A DNA stretch of 56,941 nt from CAZESH01 sp964514665 (GTDB taxonomy: Bacteria > Bacillota > Bacilli > Paenibacillales > KCTC-25726): contig CAZESH010000001.1 in assembly GCA_964514665.1 (NCBI GenBank), positions 1 to 56,941 on the forward strand, given 5' to 3'. Under the pieces are notes generated by a model, which worked only from the letters and a program-made list of their open reading frames with translations, did not search any database and was not told where the DNA came from. Below, piece after piece: positions 1 to 7,908 of the stretch. The position numbers and the translations under genes were made by a program. Numbering within the stretch: the stretch's first letter is position 1; each line of letters opens with the position of its first letter.

Positions 1-1885
1 TCTTGCCTCTTTTCTTGGCGTCGTATAAAGCCATATCCGCCTTATAAAACAAATTTTCAACGCTGATTTTGTCATCCTCCCAGCCCCAGTCGGCAATACC
101 GCAGGAGATGGTGACTTCAGGGTCTGTTTCATCGGCGATTCTACTGCGGATTCTTTCCGCAACGTGGAGTGTGTGTTCGATAGTCGTTTGCGGCAGGTAA
201 ATGGCAAGCTCCTCTCCGCCCCACCTGGCGGCAATATCGGTATCCCGGATGCCGGCTTTAATGATGCGGCTGACCTGGATGAGAATCTGGTCGCCGATTT
301 GATGTCCGTATGTGTCGTTTACTTTTTTGAAATTATCGATATCCAGCACGATCAAAGCACCGCAAAAATCCTTGCGCTGCATCAAATTGATTTGTTCATC
401 CAAATAGTGGCGGGCATAAAGATGGGTCAAATGATCGGTAATCGCCATTTTTCGCACTTTGGAATGAAGCGAGGCATTGGAAATGGCAAGTCCGATATGG
501 TCGGCTAAAATTTGCAGCAGCCTGTAATTCTCATAGGAGAAAAAATCGGGCTTTCGATGCGCCACCATCACCACACCGGCCACAGCATGATTGATCAGGA
601 TCGGCGAGGCGATCAGCGAATTCGCTTTGGTGGAATCCATCAGCTTGGATTTGATCGGCTGTGCACTGTAGTCAGAAACGATCAGCGGCTCTTTGCTGCG
701 GTAAACAATTCCCGAAAAGCCGTAGTCAAGCTTGAAATTGTCTTTGCTGATTCCGGGAAAATTCGTGGCCTGAACACTCATTACCTGTTCCTCGTGATCG
801 ACCTGCAAAATACAGGAATAATCCGCAGCAAATATGCTTAGCAGCTTGCTCGATGCAAAATTGAATACATCCTGAAGCTTTAAGCTTTGATTCAATCTTC
901 TCGTAATCTCATTAATAAGCCGCAGTTCATTGATTAATAAAGTGGAATGCTCGTATAACCGCGCATTTTCGAAGGCTATTCCCGCAGTTCCCGCCAGCAT
1001 AGACAACAATGAGAGGTCGGTTTGCAAAATCTCCGGGGCAACGCTTGTAATCTGCAGCACCCCGTATACCCCCTGTTTTCCCGTCAATGGCACGGCAAGC
1101 GCAGCAGTTTGCTTGTCTTCATTATATTCAGCCACAGGGGTTCCCATGATATAGGCTCTATTGCGGATATCCTTGCCATGATGATTAAAGACGATCGGCT
1201 TGACGGGAACCTTCGTTCCACGGTTATCTTGAGATAAATAAATATCGATCTTGCTGTGCGGAAACTCTTCCTGAAAAATATCAACCGTTTCGGCCAGCAC
1301 CGAATCAACATCGATTTTGGGGTGCAAACGTTTGCTAAAGTCATACAGTAAATTGCGTTTTTGAAACTCCGCTTCATAGCGCGCAATCTCCAGATATTGC
1401 CCCAAAGAAAGCACGGCTGTTCTCAATTTCATCAATGTCTGTTCGGGATCGGCATCGGTATGGGACAGCATTCCGACCCAGGCTTTTATATCGCTGTCTC
1501 CATACCTTGCGGGAACTGCAAACGAATTCCACGACTTCCATTGATCATGACGGTTTCCTGCGCAAACCACTTCCGCCCTTCCGGAAGCCATCGCGGCTTT
1601 CAGCGCCTGCATGGCCGACTCCGGCCAGCTCATTTCCTGCTGCAGCCCGGTGAATGTCTCCGCCTCTTCAAAACGGGAAAAAAGATGATCTTTCAAAGGA
1701 GTCCCGTTCGGAGCGCAAACGAAAACAATGCCATTGCAAAAAATGGCCTCCTCCTCTAATGTCTTCACCCAGTTTTTAAATGCGTCGACCAATTGCTGAA
1801 CAGAGGCGGAAGGATGAAGAAACGGCGGATGGTCCGTTTCGAGCTGATGTTCCTCTTCCAACTTTTCACGAAGAAATTCCTTCAT
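1..1885 (-). CDS. GAF-domain diguanylate cyclase (GGDEF), C-terminus cut by window edge
   Basis: I translated this frame by hand. It is open from the ATG at 1885 to the window start, giving 628 codons with no stop. The C-terminal part carries RWGGEEL at about residues 555-561, the GGEEF-type active-site loop of diguanylate cyclases, which make cyclic di-GMP from two GTP. RDTD lies five residues upstream and fits the RxxD product-inhibition site. Before it are two GAF-like segments (about 165-310 and 325-460) and an N-terminal region of about 150 residues that I do not recognise. No membrane segment is visible, so it is probably a cytoplasmic sensor. The start has a GGGAG about 12 bases upstream. 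The last tens of residues lie outside the window. Confidence 0.88.
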   Translation of the reverse strand, partial: MKEFLREKLEEEHQLETDHPPFLHPSASVQQLVDAFKNWVKTLEEEAIFCNGIVFVCAPNGTPLKDHLFSRFEEAETFTGLQQEMSWPESAMQALKAAMASGRAEVVCAGNRHDQWKSWNSFAVPARYGDSDIKAWVGMLSHTDADPEQTLMKLRTAVLSLGQYLEIARYEAEFQKRNLLYDFSKRLHPKIDVDSVLAETVDIFQEEFPHSKIDIYLSQDNRGTKVPVKPIVFNHHGKDIRNRAYIMGTPVAEYNEDKQTAALAVPLTGKQGVYGVLQITSVAPEILQTDLSLLSMLAGTAGIAFENARLYEHSTLLINELRLINEITRRLNQSLKLQDVFNFASSKLLSIFAADYSCILQVDHEEQVMSVQATNFPGISKDNFKLDYGFSGIVYRSKEPLIVSDYSAQPIKSKLMDSTKANSLIASPILINHAVAGVVMVAHRKPDFFSYENYRLLQILADHIGLAISNASLHSKVRKMAITDHLTHLYARHYLDEQINLMQRKDFCGALIVLDIDNFKKVNDTYGHQIGDQILIQVSRIIKAGIRDTDIAARWGGEELAIYLPQTTIEHTLHVAERIRSRIADETDPEVTISCGIADWGWEDDKISVENLFYKADMALYDAKKRGK

Positions 1886-2021
1886 AATTAAGAGAGAGCT
1901 CCCTTTGCTCAAAATAAAGCAATAATGGCCTTCCGATTCTAGTAAATGTTAATATAATCATACTATAATCTTAAAAAAAATTATAGTTTTTGTTTGAACG
2001 CTGCACAAATTTAACCCTCTC

Positions 2022-2050
2022 TTGACACGAACTGAAATTATTTATAAAAT
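2022..2050 (+). promoter_or_regulatory. Sigma-A promoter of rpsD
   Basis: TTGACA (2022-2027) and TAAAAT (2045-2050) are separated by exactly 17 bp. Transcription would start near 2057 and leave a leader of about 170 nt before rpsD. Confidence 0.8.
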
Positions 2051-2056
2051 AAGAAG

Positions 2057-2228
2057 TCGAGTGAATGGATCGTGAATAATCTGATGTGCCTCCCTCTCTG
2101 ATTTTGTTGACGACGGGACAGCGGCTGAACTTTCCTGTCGGAATCGCCTATGCGATCAAACAAAGCCAGGCACAGTGACCATCACTGTCAAGATTAACAA
2201 TTTTAAAAACGAGAAGGAGATAACACGC
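2057..2228 (+). promoter_or_regulatory. Probable S4-binding autoregulatory leader of rpsD
   Basis: The stretch 1886-2228 has no gene. Its second half would be a long transcribed leader. In Firmicutes rpsD is known to be repressed by S4 binding its own leader. The segment has short complementary stretches, such as CAGTGACCATCACTG near 2171-2185. I did not fold it, so the assignment rests on length, position and family knowledge. Confidence 0.5.
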
Positions 2229-2828
2229 ATGGCACGTTATACAGGACCTAAATTTAAATTAAGCCGCCGTTTAGGCATTTCTTTAAGCGGAACAGGAAAA
2301 GAACTCAAGCGCCCGTTTCCTCCGGGACAGCATGGTGCGAACCAGCGCAGAAAGATCAGCGGCTACGGATTGCAGCTGCAGGAAAAACAAAAACTGCGTC
2401 ATATGTATGGCTTGAACGAAAAGCAATTCCGCAATTTGTTTGATAAAGCTTCCCATATGAAAGGGATCGCCGGTGAAAACTTCATGATCCTGCTGGAAAG
2501 CCGTCTGGACAATATCGTATATCGTCTCGGCCTCTCCAATTCCCGTGCCGGTGCCCGCCAGCTTGTCGCACACGGTCACATTACCGTCAACGGCAAAAAG
2601 ATCGATATTGCTTCCTATACGCTTACTCCCGGAGATGTAATCGGACTGCGCGAACGCAGCAGAAGCCTGAGCGCGATCAAGGAAGCTTTGGAGAACCGCC
2701 ATCACATTGCCGACTACCTGACCTTTGACGATCAAGCGATGGAAGGCAAATACGTTCGTTTGCCTGAACGCGCAGAACTTTCGCAAGAAATCGATGAAAA
2801 GCAAATCGTCGAATTCTACAGCAGATAA
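2229..2828 (+). CDS. rpsD: 30S ribosomal protein S4
   Basis: This 199-residue protein starts MARYTGPKFKLSRRLG, the standard start of short bacterial S4. It has the S4 RNA-binding domain at about residues 90-155 (RLDNIVYRLG, then GHITVNGKKIDIASY). S4 nucleates assembly of the small subunit on 16S rRNA and usually controls its own synthesis. The frame is open further upstream, but ATG 2229 follows AAGGAG at a normal distance and matches the family start. The gene stands alone between a diguanylate cyclase and tyrS and ends at a strong hairpin. The N-terminal zinc-type Cys residues seen in some S4 proteins are absent, so this is the C-minus form. Confidence 0.97.
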   Translation: MARYTGPKFKLSRRLGISLSGTGKELKRPFPPGQHGANQRRKISGYGLQLQEKQKLRHMYGLNEKQFRNLFDKASHMKGIAGENFMILLESRLDNIVYRLGLSNSRAGARQLVAHGHITVNGKKIDIASYTLTPGDVIGLRERSRSLSAIKEALENRHHIADYLTFDDQAMEGKYVRLPERAELSQEIDEKQIVEFYSR

Positions 2829-2840
2829 TCTTCAATTTAA

Positions 2841-2871
2841 AAGGGGCTGTCCCGACTTGGGGCAGCCCCTT
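2841..2871 (+). terminator. Rho-independent terminator-like hairpin after rpsD
   Basis: AAGGGGCTGTCCC pairs with GGGGCAGCCCCTT around a 5-nt loop, with one T-G pair. The T tract after it is poor. The hairpin is also the left end of a dispersed repeat (2841-2931). Confidence 0.65.
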
Positions 2872-2931
2872 CCTATTGAGAATGAAGGTGGCTCTTAACG
2901 GGCGGGGGTATGGGTTAAGGAGAAACAGCCC
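2841..2931. repeat. Dispersed intergenic repeat, copy 1
   Basis: Positions 2891-2914 read GCTCTTAACGGGCGGGGG followed by TATGGG, then GGAGAAACAGCCC at 2919-2931. The same blocks in the same order occur at 48957-49090, and both copies begin with a hairpin that ends a transcript. Copy 2 has about 30 extra bases between the blocks. The repeat does not look coding. Confidence 0.7.
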
Positions 2932-2969
2932 CAGTCAAAACCATTTACGGAACACCCCCTTTTTTTTCC

Positions 2970-4232
2970 TCACGATTCGAATCGGGCCAGAAAATACTTC
3001 TTTTTCCCTCTCCGCAAAACGATGTATTTTCCTTCCAGGCGATCTGCCCTGCCCAGCATTCGATCCACCTCGGTGATTCGCTCTCCGTTTACCGTAACGG
3101 CTCCGCTTTCAATGTCCTGTCTGCCCTGTCGCTTGGATGCTGCTGCTCCCGAAGCCACCAGCAAATCGACAAGGGAAATTTCCGCATCGGCTAGCGTTGT
3201 AGAGGGCACATCGCTGAATGCCTCTTCAATCTCTTGCAGCGACAAACGGGACACATCCCCGTCGAACAATGCTTTACTGATCTGGATAGCGCTGTTCAGC
3301 GCATCCGCACCATGCACCAGCTCTGTCACTTCCTTGGCCAGAACCCGCTGAGCTTCCCGCTTTTCAGGCGACTCCTTCACAGCCTGTTCCAACTGCCCGA
3401 TTTCTTCCGGAGTCAAAAAGGTAAAGTATTTCAGAAAGCGAATGACGTCGTGATCGTCTGTATTCAGCCAAAATTGATAGAACTGATAAGGCGTGGTCTT
3501 CTCCGGATCCAGCCAGATCGTTCCCGTTTCCGTTTTGCCGAACTTTTTGCCGTCGCTCTTGGTCACCAGCGGAATCGTCAATCCGAATGCGTGACTGTCA
3601 GACATTTTGCCGATCAGCTCCAGGCCGGCAGTGATGTTCCCCCATTGGTCGCTTCCGCCTACCTGCAGCGAGCAGTTCATCGTTTGATTCAAATTGTAAA
3701 AATCATAGGCCTGCAAAATCATGTAGCTGAATTCCGTAAAGGAAATGCCGTTTTGAATGCGCGATTCCACGGATTCTTTGGCCAACATGTAATTGACGGT
3801 AAAGTTTTTCCCGACGTCCCGCAAAAACGAAATAGTGTCAAGCGGCTGCAGCCAGTCGTAATTGTTGACAATTTGCGCCGGATTGTCGATGTCTGCAGCG
3901 AAATCAAGAAAGCGCGACAATTGGCTTTTAATCTTGCCCGACCACTGTTCCACCACTTCTTGTTCATTCAACGTGCGCTCCGAGGCTTTCCCGCTCGGGT
4001 CGCCGATCAATCCCGTTCCTCCGCCGACAAGCGCCAAAGGAATGTGCCCCGCCAGCTGAAACCGCCTCAGGCAGAGGATTGGCAGCAGGCTGCCGATATG
4101 CAGACTGTCTGCCGTCGGATCAAAGCCGGAATAGAGAACTACCCGTTCGGATGCAAGCTTTTTCTCCAATCCTTCGCGATCCGTGACTTGCTGGATCAAA
4201 CCTCTGTACTCCAAATCATTGAGAATATTCAT
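2970..4232 (-). CDS. tyrS: Tyrosyl-tRNA synthetase
   Basis: This 420-residue class I aminoacyl-tRNA synthetase charges tRNA-Tyr. It has the HIGH-type motif in PTADSLHIGSL (about residues 40-50), the tyrosine pocket QAYDFYNLN, the KMSKS-type loop KKFGKTETGT, and a C-terminal S4-like RNA-binding domain (about 350-415). Length and motifs fit the TyrS type of Bacillus. It is a single gene transcribed leftwards behind a T-box leader, and its start ATG 4232 follows a GGAG. A 338-codon frame on the other strand is only a shadow. Confidence 0.97.
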   Translation of the reverse strand: MNILNDLEYRGLIQQVTDREGLEKKLASERVVLYSGFDPTADSLHIGSLLPILCLRRFQLAGHIPLALVGGGTGLIGDPSGKASERTLNEQEVVEQWSGKIKSQLSRFLDFAADIDNPAQIVNNYDWLQPLDTISFLRDVGKNFTVNYMLAKESVESRIQNGISFTEFSYMILQAYDFYNLNQTMNCSLQVGGSDQWGNITAGLELIGKMSDSHAFGLTIPLVTKSDGKKFGKTETGTIWLDPEKTTPYQFYQFWLNTDDHDVIRFLKYFTFLTPEEIGQLEQAVKESPEKREAQRVLAKEVTELVHGADALNSAIQISKALFDGDVSRLSLQEIEEAFSDVPSTTLADAEISLVDLLVASGAAASKRQGRQDIESGAVTVNGERITEVDRMLGRADRLEGKYIVLRRGKKKYFLARFES

Positions 4233-4255
4233 TCCTGTCTCACTCCTTGACTAAA

Positions 4256-4556
4256 ATAAAAAACCTCCACGTCTCCAAATAAAGGGACGAGAAGGTTAAC
4301 CCGCGGTACCACCCTAATTAAAACCGAATTCACGTATGATTTGACTAAAGCCTTGGGAATCCGGAATTTCGCTTAAGCTCCGATAACGGGGAATCCGTAT
4401 GAAGGTACTGCCGGCCGTACCGGGTTCCCCACATCCGCTTCTGGAAGTAATTCGCCTTGTACTCCCGTACCGGTTCGCACCATCCACCGGCTCTCTGGAA
4501 CGATAAAGACACAAGCTACTGAATCCAGTCATCGCGTTTATTGAGATTAAACAGAT
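4256..4556 (-). promoter_or_regulatory. T-box riboswitch leader of tyrS, tyrosine specific
   Basis: On the minus strand, 4293-4315 reads AGGGTGGTACCGCGGGTTAA and so on, the universal T-box sequence that pairs with the uncharged tRNA acceptor end. The competing terminator is 4256-4297 (AACCTTCTCGTCC with GGAGACG and GAGGTT, then T6). Stem I has the GGTGCGAACC apical motif (4472-4481). GAATTACTTCC offers a UAC tyrosine specifier at 4447-4449. Uncharged tRNA-Tyr should favour readthrough into tyrS. Confidence 0.93.
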
Positions 4557-4562
4557 AACAAT

Positions 4563-4592
4563 TTTATAGCATATTCCACGATAGCAAGTCAA
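4563..4592 (-). promoter_or_regulatory. Promoter of the tyrS T-box transcript
   Basis: On the minus strand TTGACT (4592-4587) and TATAAA (4568-4563) are 18 bp apart, with TG before the -10. The start site would fall just before Stem I of the T-box. Confidence 0.7.
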
Positions 4593-4649
4593 CTTTGCCG
4601 CGGTCATTCTGCCTTCTTCCAAATTCTATTCTTGGCTGACCCAATATGC

Positions 4650-4655
4650 TATAAT
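4650..4655 (+). promoter_or_regulatory. Extended -10 promoter of the penicillin-binding protein gene
   Basis: TATGCTATAAT gives a perfect -10 with the TGn extension. There is no good -35 at 17 bp. The leader to the ATG at 4686 would be about 25 nt. Confidence 0.55.
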
Positions 4656-4685
4656 AAATCTGTTCATTTAAGGAGGATCATAAAA

Positions 4686-7600
4686 ATGCCCAAGCAAGAT
4701 TCAAAGAAAAAGACATCTACGGCGGTTGCAAAGAAATCACTCTTTGTGCTGCTTCACTTTTTGAAATGGACACTGATTGTCGGCATCATCGGTTGTTTCC
4801 TCGTCGGCGGCATAGCCATCGGATATTTCACCTCCTTGGTAAAGGGAGATTCTGTTCGCAGCAAAGATTTTATCATGCAAAAAATTCAGGAAAATGAAAC
4901 CACCGGGTTTGTATATTTCAGCGACAACACTGCGGTTGGACAGCTTCGTTCCGATGAAGACAGACGGCTTGTGGCGATAAACGACATTCCCCAAGTGGTT
5001 AAAGACGCCTTTATCGCAACGGAAGACCGCAACTTTTATCAGCATTACGGCATCGATTTGTCCGGTTTTTTTCGCGCGGTAAAACAAAAGCTCCTGCATG
5101 AGCCGGTGCAGACCGGTGGCAGTACGATTACGCAGCAGCTGGCACGGCGCGTTTTCCTAAACCTAGATCAAACCGATACGCGCAAAGCCAAGGAAATCCT
5201 GCTTGCCCTGCGTTTGGAGCGATTCTTGTCAAAGGATGAAATTTTGCAGGCCTATTTAAACAAAATTCCTTTCGGAAATGGATCCAACGGCTACAATGTA
5301 TACGGAATCAAAGCCGCTGCAGAGGGTATCTTCAATCTTAAAGACCTGAATCAGTTAAATTTGGCGCAAGCCGCTTTTCTCGCCGGTCTGCCCAAAAATC
5401 CGAACGATTATTCCGCCTTTACCGGCAAAGGAAGCTTCGACCCGGCAGGCTTTAATAAAGCTCTCGTCCGCCAGCATACCGTATTAAAATCCATGCTTGT
5501 TGACAATAAAATCACACAGGATCAATATGAGCAGGCTCTCCACTTCGATTTGAAGGGCTCGCTGGCGCAAACGAAACCAAAAGCATACACCACCTATCCG
5601 TATTTGATGATCGAGGCGGAGCAGCGGGCAGCAAAGCTGCTGCTAAAGCTGAAAAATCCGAAGCTTACGGAGCAGGATCTTCGCAGCTCGGAATATACGC
5701 AGCTCATTCAGGACGCAAGCGAGCAAATGCGCAGAAACGGTTACAAAATTTATACGACGATCGATAAACCGCTTTACGATGCGATGCAAACGATCGCCAA
5801 AAATCCCGATAATTTCCCTAAGGATGACAAAGAAAAAGGCATGGTCCAGGTCGGGTCGATGATCATCGACAATCATTCGGGAGCGATTCTCGGCATGATC
5901 GAAGGCAGGGACTTTTATAAAGAACAAATGAACCACGCCACTCAAGCGGAGCGTCAACCCGGTTCTTCGATGAAGCCGTTGGCCGCATACGCTCCCGCCA
6001 TCGAAATGGGAGCCATCCAGCCGGCCACACCGATCGATGACGTGCCGATCATTTTGCCGGACGGCTCCAAAGGATACCACGTCCCGGTTAACTGGGATTA
6101 TAAATACCATGGCATGGTCAGTGCCCGCCATGCGCTTGATCAATCTTACAACATTCCGGCAATCAAGCTCTTCAATGATGTGGTCGGCGTGGATAAAGCC
6201 TGGGGATATGTGCAAAAAATGGGCATTACCACACTGGATAAACGAGATTTCCAAGCCAAAACAGGCGTAATCGGCGGTCTTACTTACGGGGTTACCGTCG
6301 AGGAAATGACGAATGCTTATACAACCTTCGGCAATAAAGGCATGTTCAACGACGCCTTTATGATCCGGAAAATCGAGGACAGCGAAGGCAACGTACTTTA
6401 TGAACATCAACCCAGACCTGTCCAGGTTTTTTCGGAGGATACCACCTTCCTGATTGACGATATGATGAGAACAGTCATTGCCAACGGGACAGCATACGAT
6501 CTGAAGAAAAAATTCAAATATTACGATAAAATCCCCGTTGTCGGCAAAACGGGTTCCACTCAAGACAACAATGACATTTACTTTGAAGGTCTCTCACCGG
6601 ATGTAACTGTTGGCGTATGGACCGGTTATGACCAGCCTGGCCCGATGAAATACGGCAACAGCGCAAAGGACATCTGGGCGCTCGTAATGAACAAAGCGGT
6701 CGAATTGCGGCCGGACCTGTTTATTACAAAGGAATTTCCGAAACCGGACGATATCATTAAAATGACGGTTTCCAATGTTTCCGGAAAGCTGCCTAGCGAT
6801 CTAGACCGCTCAACCAACCACTTAATCACGGATTGGTTCAGCAAAAAGGACATTCCGACCCAAGAAGACGACGCATTGATGCAGATGAAGGTGATTCCTT
6901 TCAATCACATCAACTACACCGCCCAGCCCAATACGCCTGCGGATATGACCGAAAATAAAATTGTGTTTAAACGGCCTGACTCGATGAAGGATACACTGGA
7001 TCAATTGAAAGCGATTTTCGATAAAAATCCCAAGCTGATCCCATACAAGCGCGGAGGAAGAATGAACTTTCCGCAGGACTTTTATCCGCAGGATATGGAC
7101 CAAAGCGCGCCGGCCGAAGTCGATCCGCGCGTGGATGACGGTGCAGTGCCTCCCGCCCCCGAGGAAGTCGCATTGGAAAATCTCGGGGGAGTGGCGAAAA
7201 TTACCTTCAAGCCGGATGCTGAAGGCGATGTTGTCGGCTACCGTTTATACCGTTCTCTAAACAGCGGTCCATTCCGAAAAGTGGATACGGTCATTCACAC
7301 CGGCGAGGAGCCTAAATTCGTAAATTATATTTCTTCTTCCAATCTATACGCATACTACGTTACAGCCGTCGATGTCGCCGGAAATGAATCGCCGGCAAGC
7401 CAACTGGTTTTCTCCGACAATAAAGCGTCCGGACCTGTTCTATGGCCACCTGTGAACAGCGGAGGACAGTCGTCTGGAGACGGGACGAACAACGGTGGTA
7501 TACAACAACAGTCCGCCGCTCCATCCTCGCCAAATAAACTAACGGTCAAGGAAAGAACCGGCGGAATCGGAGTGGAGCTGAATTGGAATAAAAATCCCGA

Positions 7601-7799
7601 TAACGAAAAAGTGACTCAGTACAATATCTACTACAGTTCCAAGCAGAATGGGGAATTCAGCAACATCGGGTCCACCCAAAACAATCGCTTTGATTACATC
7701 AATCTTCCTGCAGATGGCTGGTACCGTGTAACAGCTGTCAATAGCTCAGGCGAATCACAGCCCTCACCCGCAGTCGAATTTAAAACAGTCGTGCCGTAA
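4686..7799 (+). CDS. Class A penicillin-binding protein with C-terminal FN3-like repeats
   Basis: This 1037-residue bifunctional enzyme should polymerise glycan strands (transglycosylase) and cross-link peptides (transpeptidase) on the outer membrane face. A basic cytoplasmic tail precedes one membrane anchor (about residues 20-50). GT51 motifs are EDRNFYQHYG (about 112), GGSTITQQLARRVF (about 142) and LNKIPFGNG. The transpeptidase has SSMK (about 427-430), SYN (about 485) and KTGS (about 620). Two fibronectin-type modules follow (about 840-930 and 965-1037), each with a GYRLYRS or YNIYYSS strand. Between them is a Gly/Ser/Pro linker. ATG 4686 follows AAGGAGG, so it is preferred to the upstream in-frame codons. 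The gene is monocistronic. Confidence 0.93.
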   Translation: MPKQDSKKKTSTAVAKKSLFVLLHFLKWTLIVGIIGCFLVGGIAIGYFTSLVKGDSVRSKDFIMQKIQENETTGFVYFSDNTAVGQLRSDEDRRLVAINDIPQVVKDAFIATEDRNFYQHYGIDLSGFFRAVKQKLLHEPVQTGGSTITQQLARRVFLNLDQTDTRKAKEILLALRLERFLSKDEILQAYLNKIPFGNGSNGYNVYGIKAAAEGIFNLKDLNQLNLAQAAFLAGLPKNPNDYSAFTGKGSFDPAGFNKALVRQHTVLKSMLVDNKITQDQYEQALHFDLKGSLAQTKPKAYTTYPYLMIEAEQRAAKLLLKLKNPKLTEQDLRSSEYTQLIQDASEQMRRNGYKIYTTIDKPLYDAMQTIAKNPDNFPKDDKEKGMVQVGSMIIDNHSGAILGMIEGRDFYKEQMNHATQAERQPGSSMKPLAAYAPAIEMGAIQPATPIDDVPIILPDGSKGYHVPVNWDYKYHGMVSARHALDQSYNIPAIKLFNDVVGVDKAWGYVQKMGITTLDKRDFQAKTGVIGGLTYGVTVEEMTNAYTTFGNKGMFNDAFMIRKIEDSEGNVLYEHQPRPVQVFSEDTTFLIDDMMRTVIANGTAYDLKKKFKYYDKIPVVGKTGSTQDNNDIYFEGLSPDVTVGVWTGYDQPGPMKYGNSAKDIWALVMNKAVELRPDLFITKEFPKPDDIIKMTVSNVSGKLPSDLDRSTNHLITDWFSKKDIPTQEDDALMQMKVIPFNHINYTAQPNTPADMTENKIVFKRPDSMKDTLDQLKAIFDKNPKLIPYKRGGRMNFPQDFYPQDMDQSAPAEVDPRVDDGAVPPAPEEVALENLGGVAKITFKPDAEGDVVGYRLYRSLNSGPFRKVDTVIHTGEEPKFVNYISSSNLYAYYVTAVDVAGNESPASQLVFSDNKASGPVLWPPVNSGGQSSGDGTNNGGIQQQSAAPSSPNKLTVKERTGGIGVELNWNKNPDNEKVTQYNIYYSSKQNGEFSNIGSTQNNRFDYINLPADGWYRVTAVNSSGESQPSPAVEFKTVVP

Positions 7800-7823
7800 A
7801 GAACAGAGCATTAAAATTTCATC

Positions 7824-7850
7824 GGAGGGCGCGAGCCCTCCTTTTATTTT
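7824..7850 (+). terminator. Terminator of the penicillin-binding protein gene
   Basis: GGAGGGC and GCCCTCC pair around a GCGA loop and are followed by TTTTATTTT. Confidence 0.9.
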
Positions 7851-7866
7851 CAGCTCCCCTTCACTC

Positions 7867-7897
7867 AAAAAACCCGCATTCCAATATGGAATGCGGG
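7867..7897 (-). terminator. Terminator of acsA
   Basis: The 10-bp perfect stem CCCGCATTCC/GGAATGCGGG is followed by T6 on the minus strand. Confidence 0.9.
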
Positions 7898-7908
7898 CTA
7901 ACTTCTTA

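Noticed and set aside
3234..4250. 338-codon plus-strand frame opposite tyrS
   Set aside because: It is the mirror of a clear tyrS gene, has no ribosome site and no recognisable domain.
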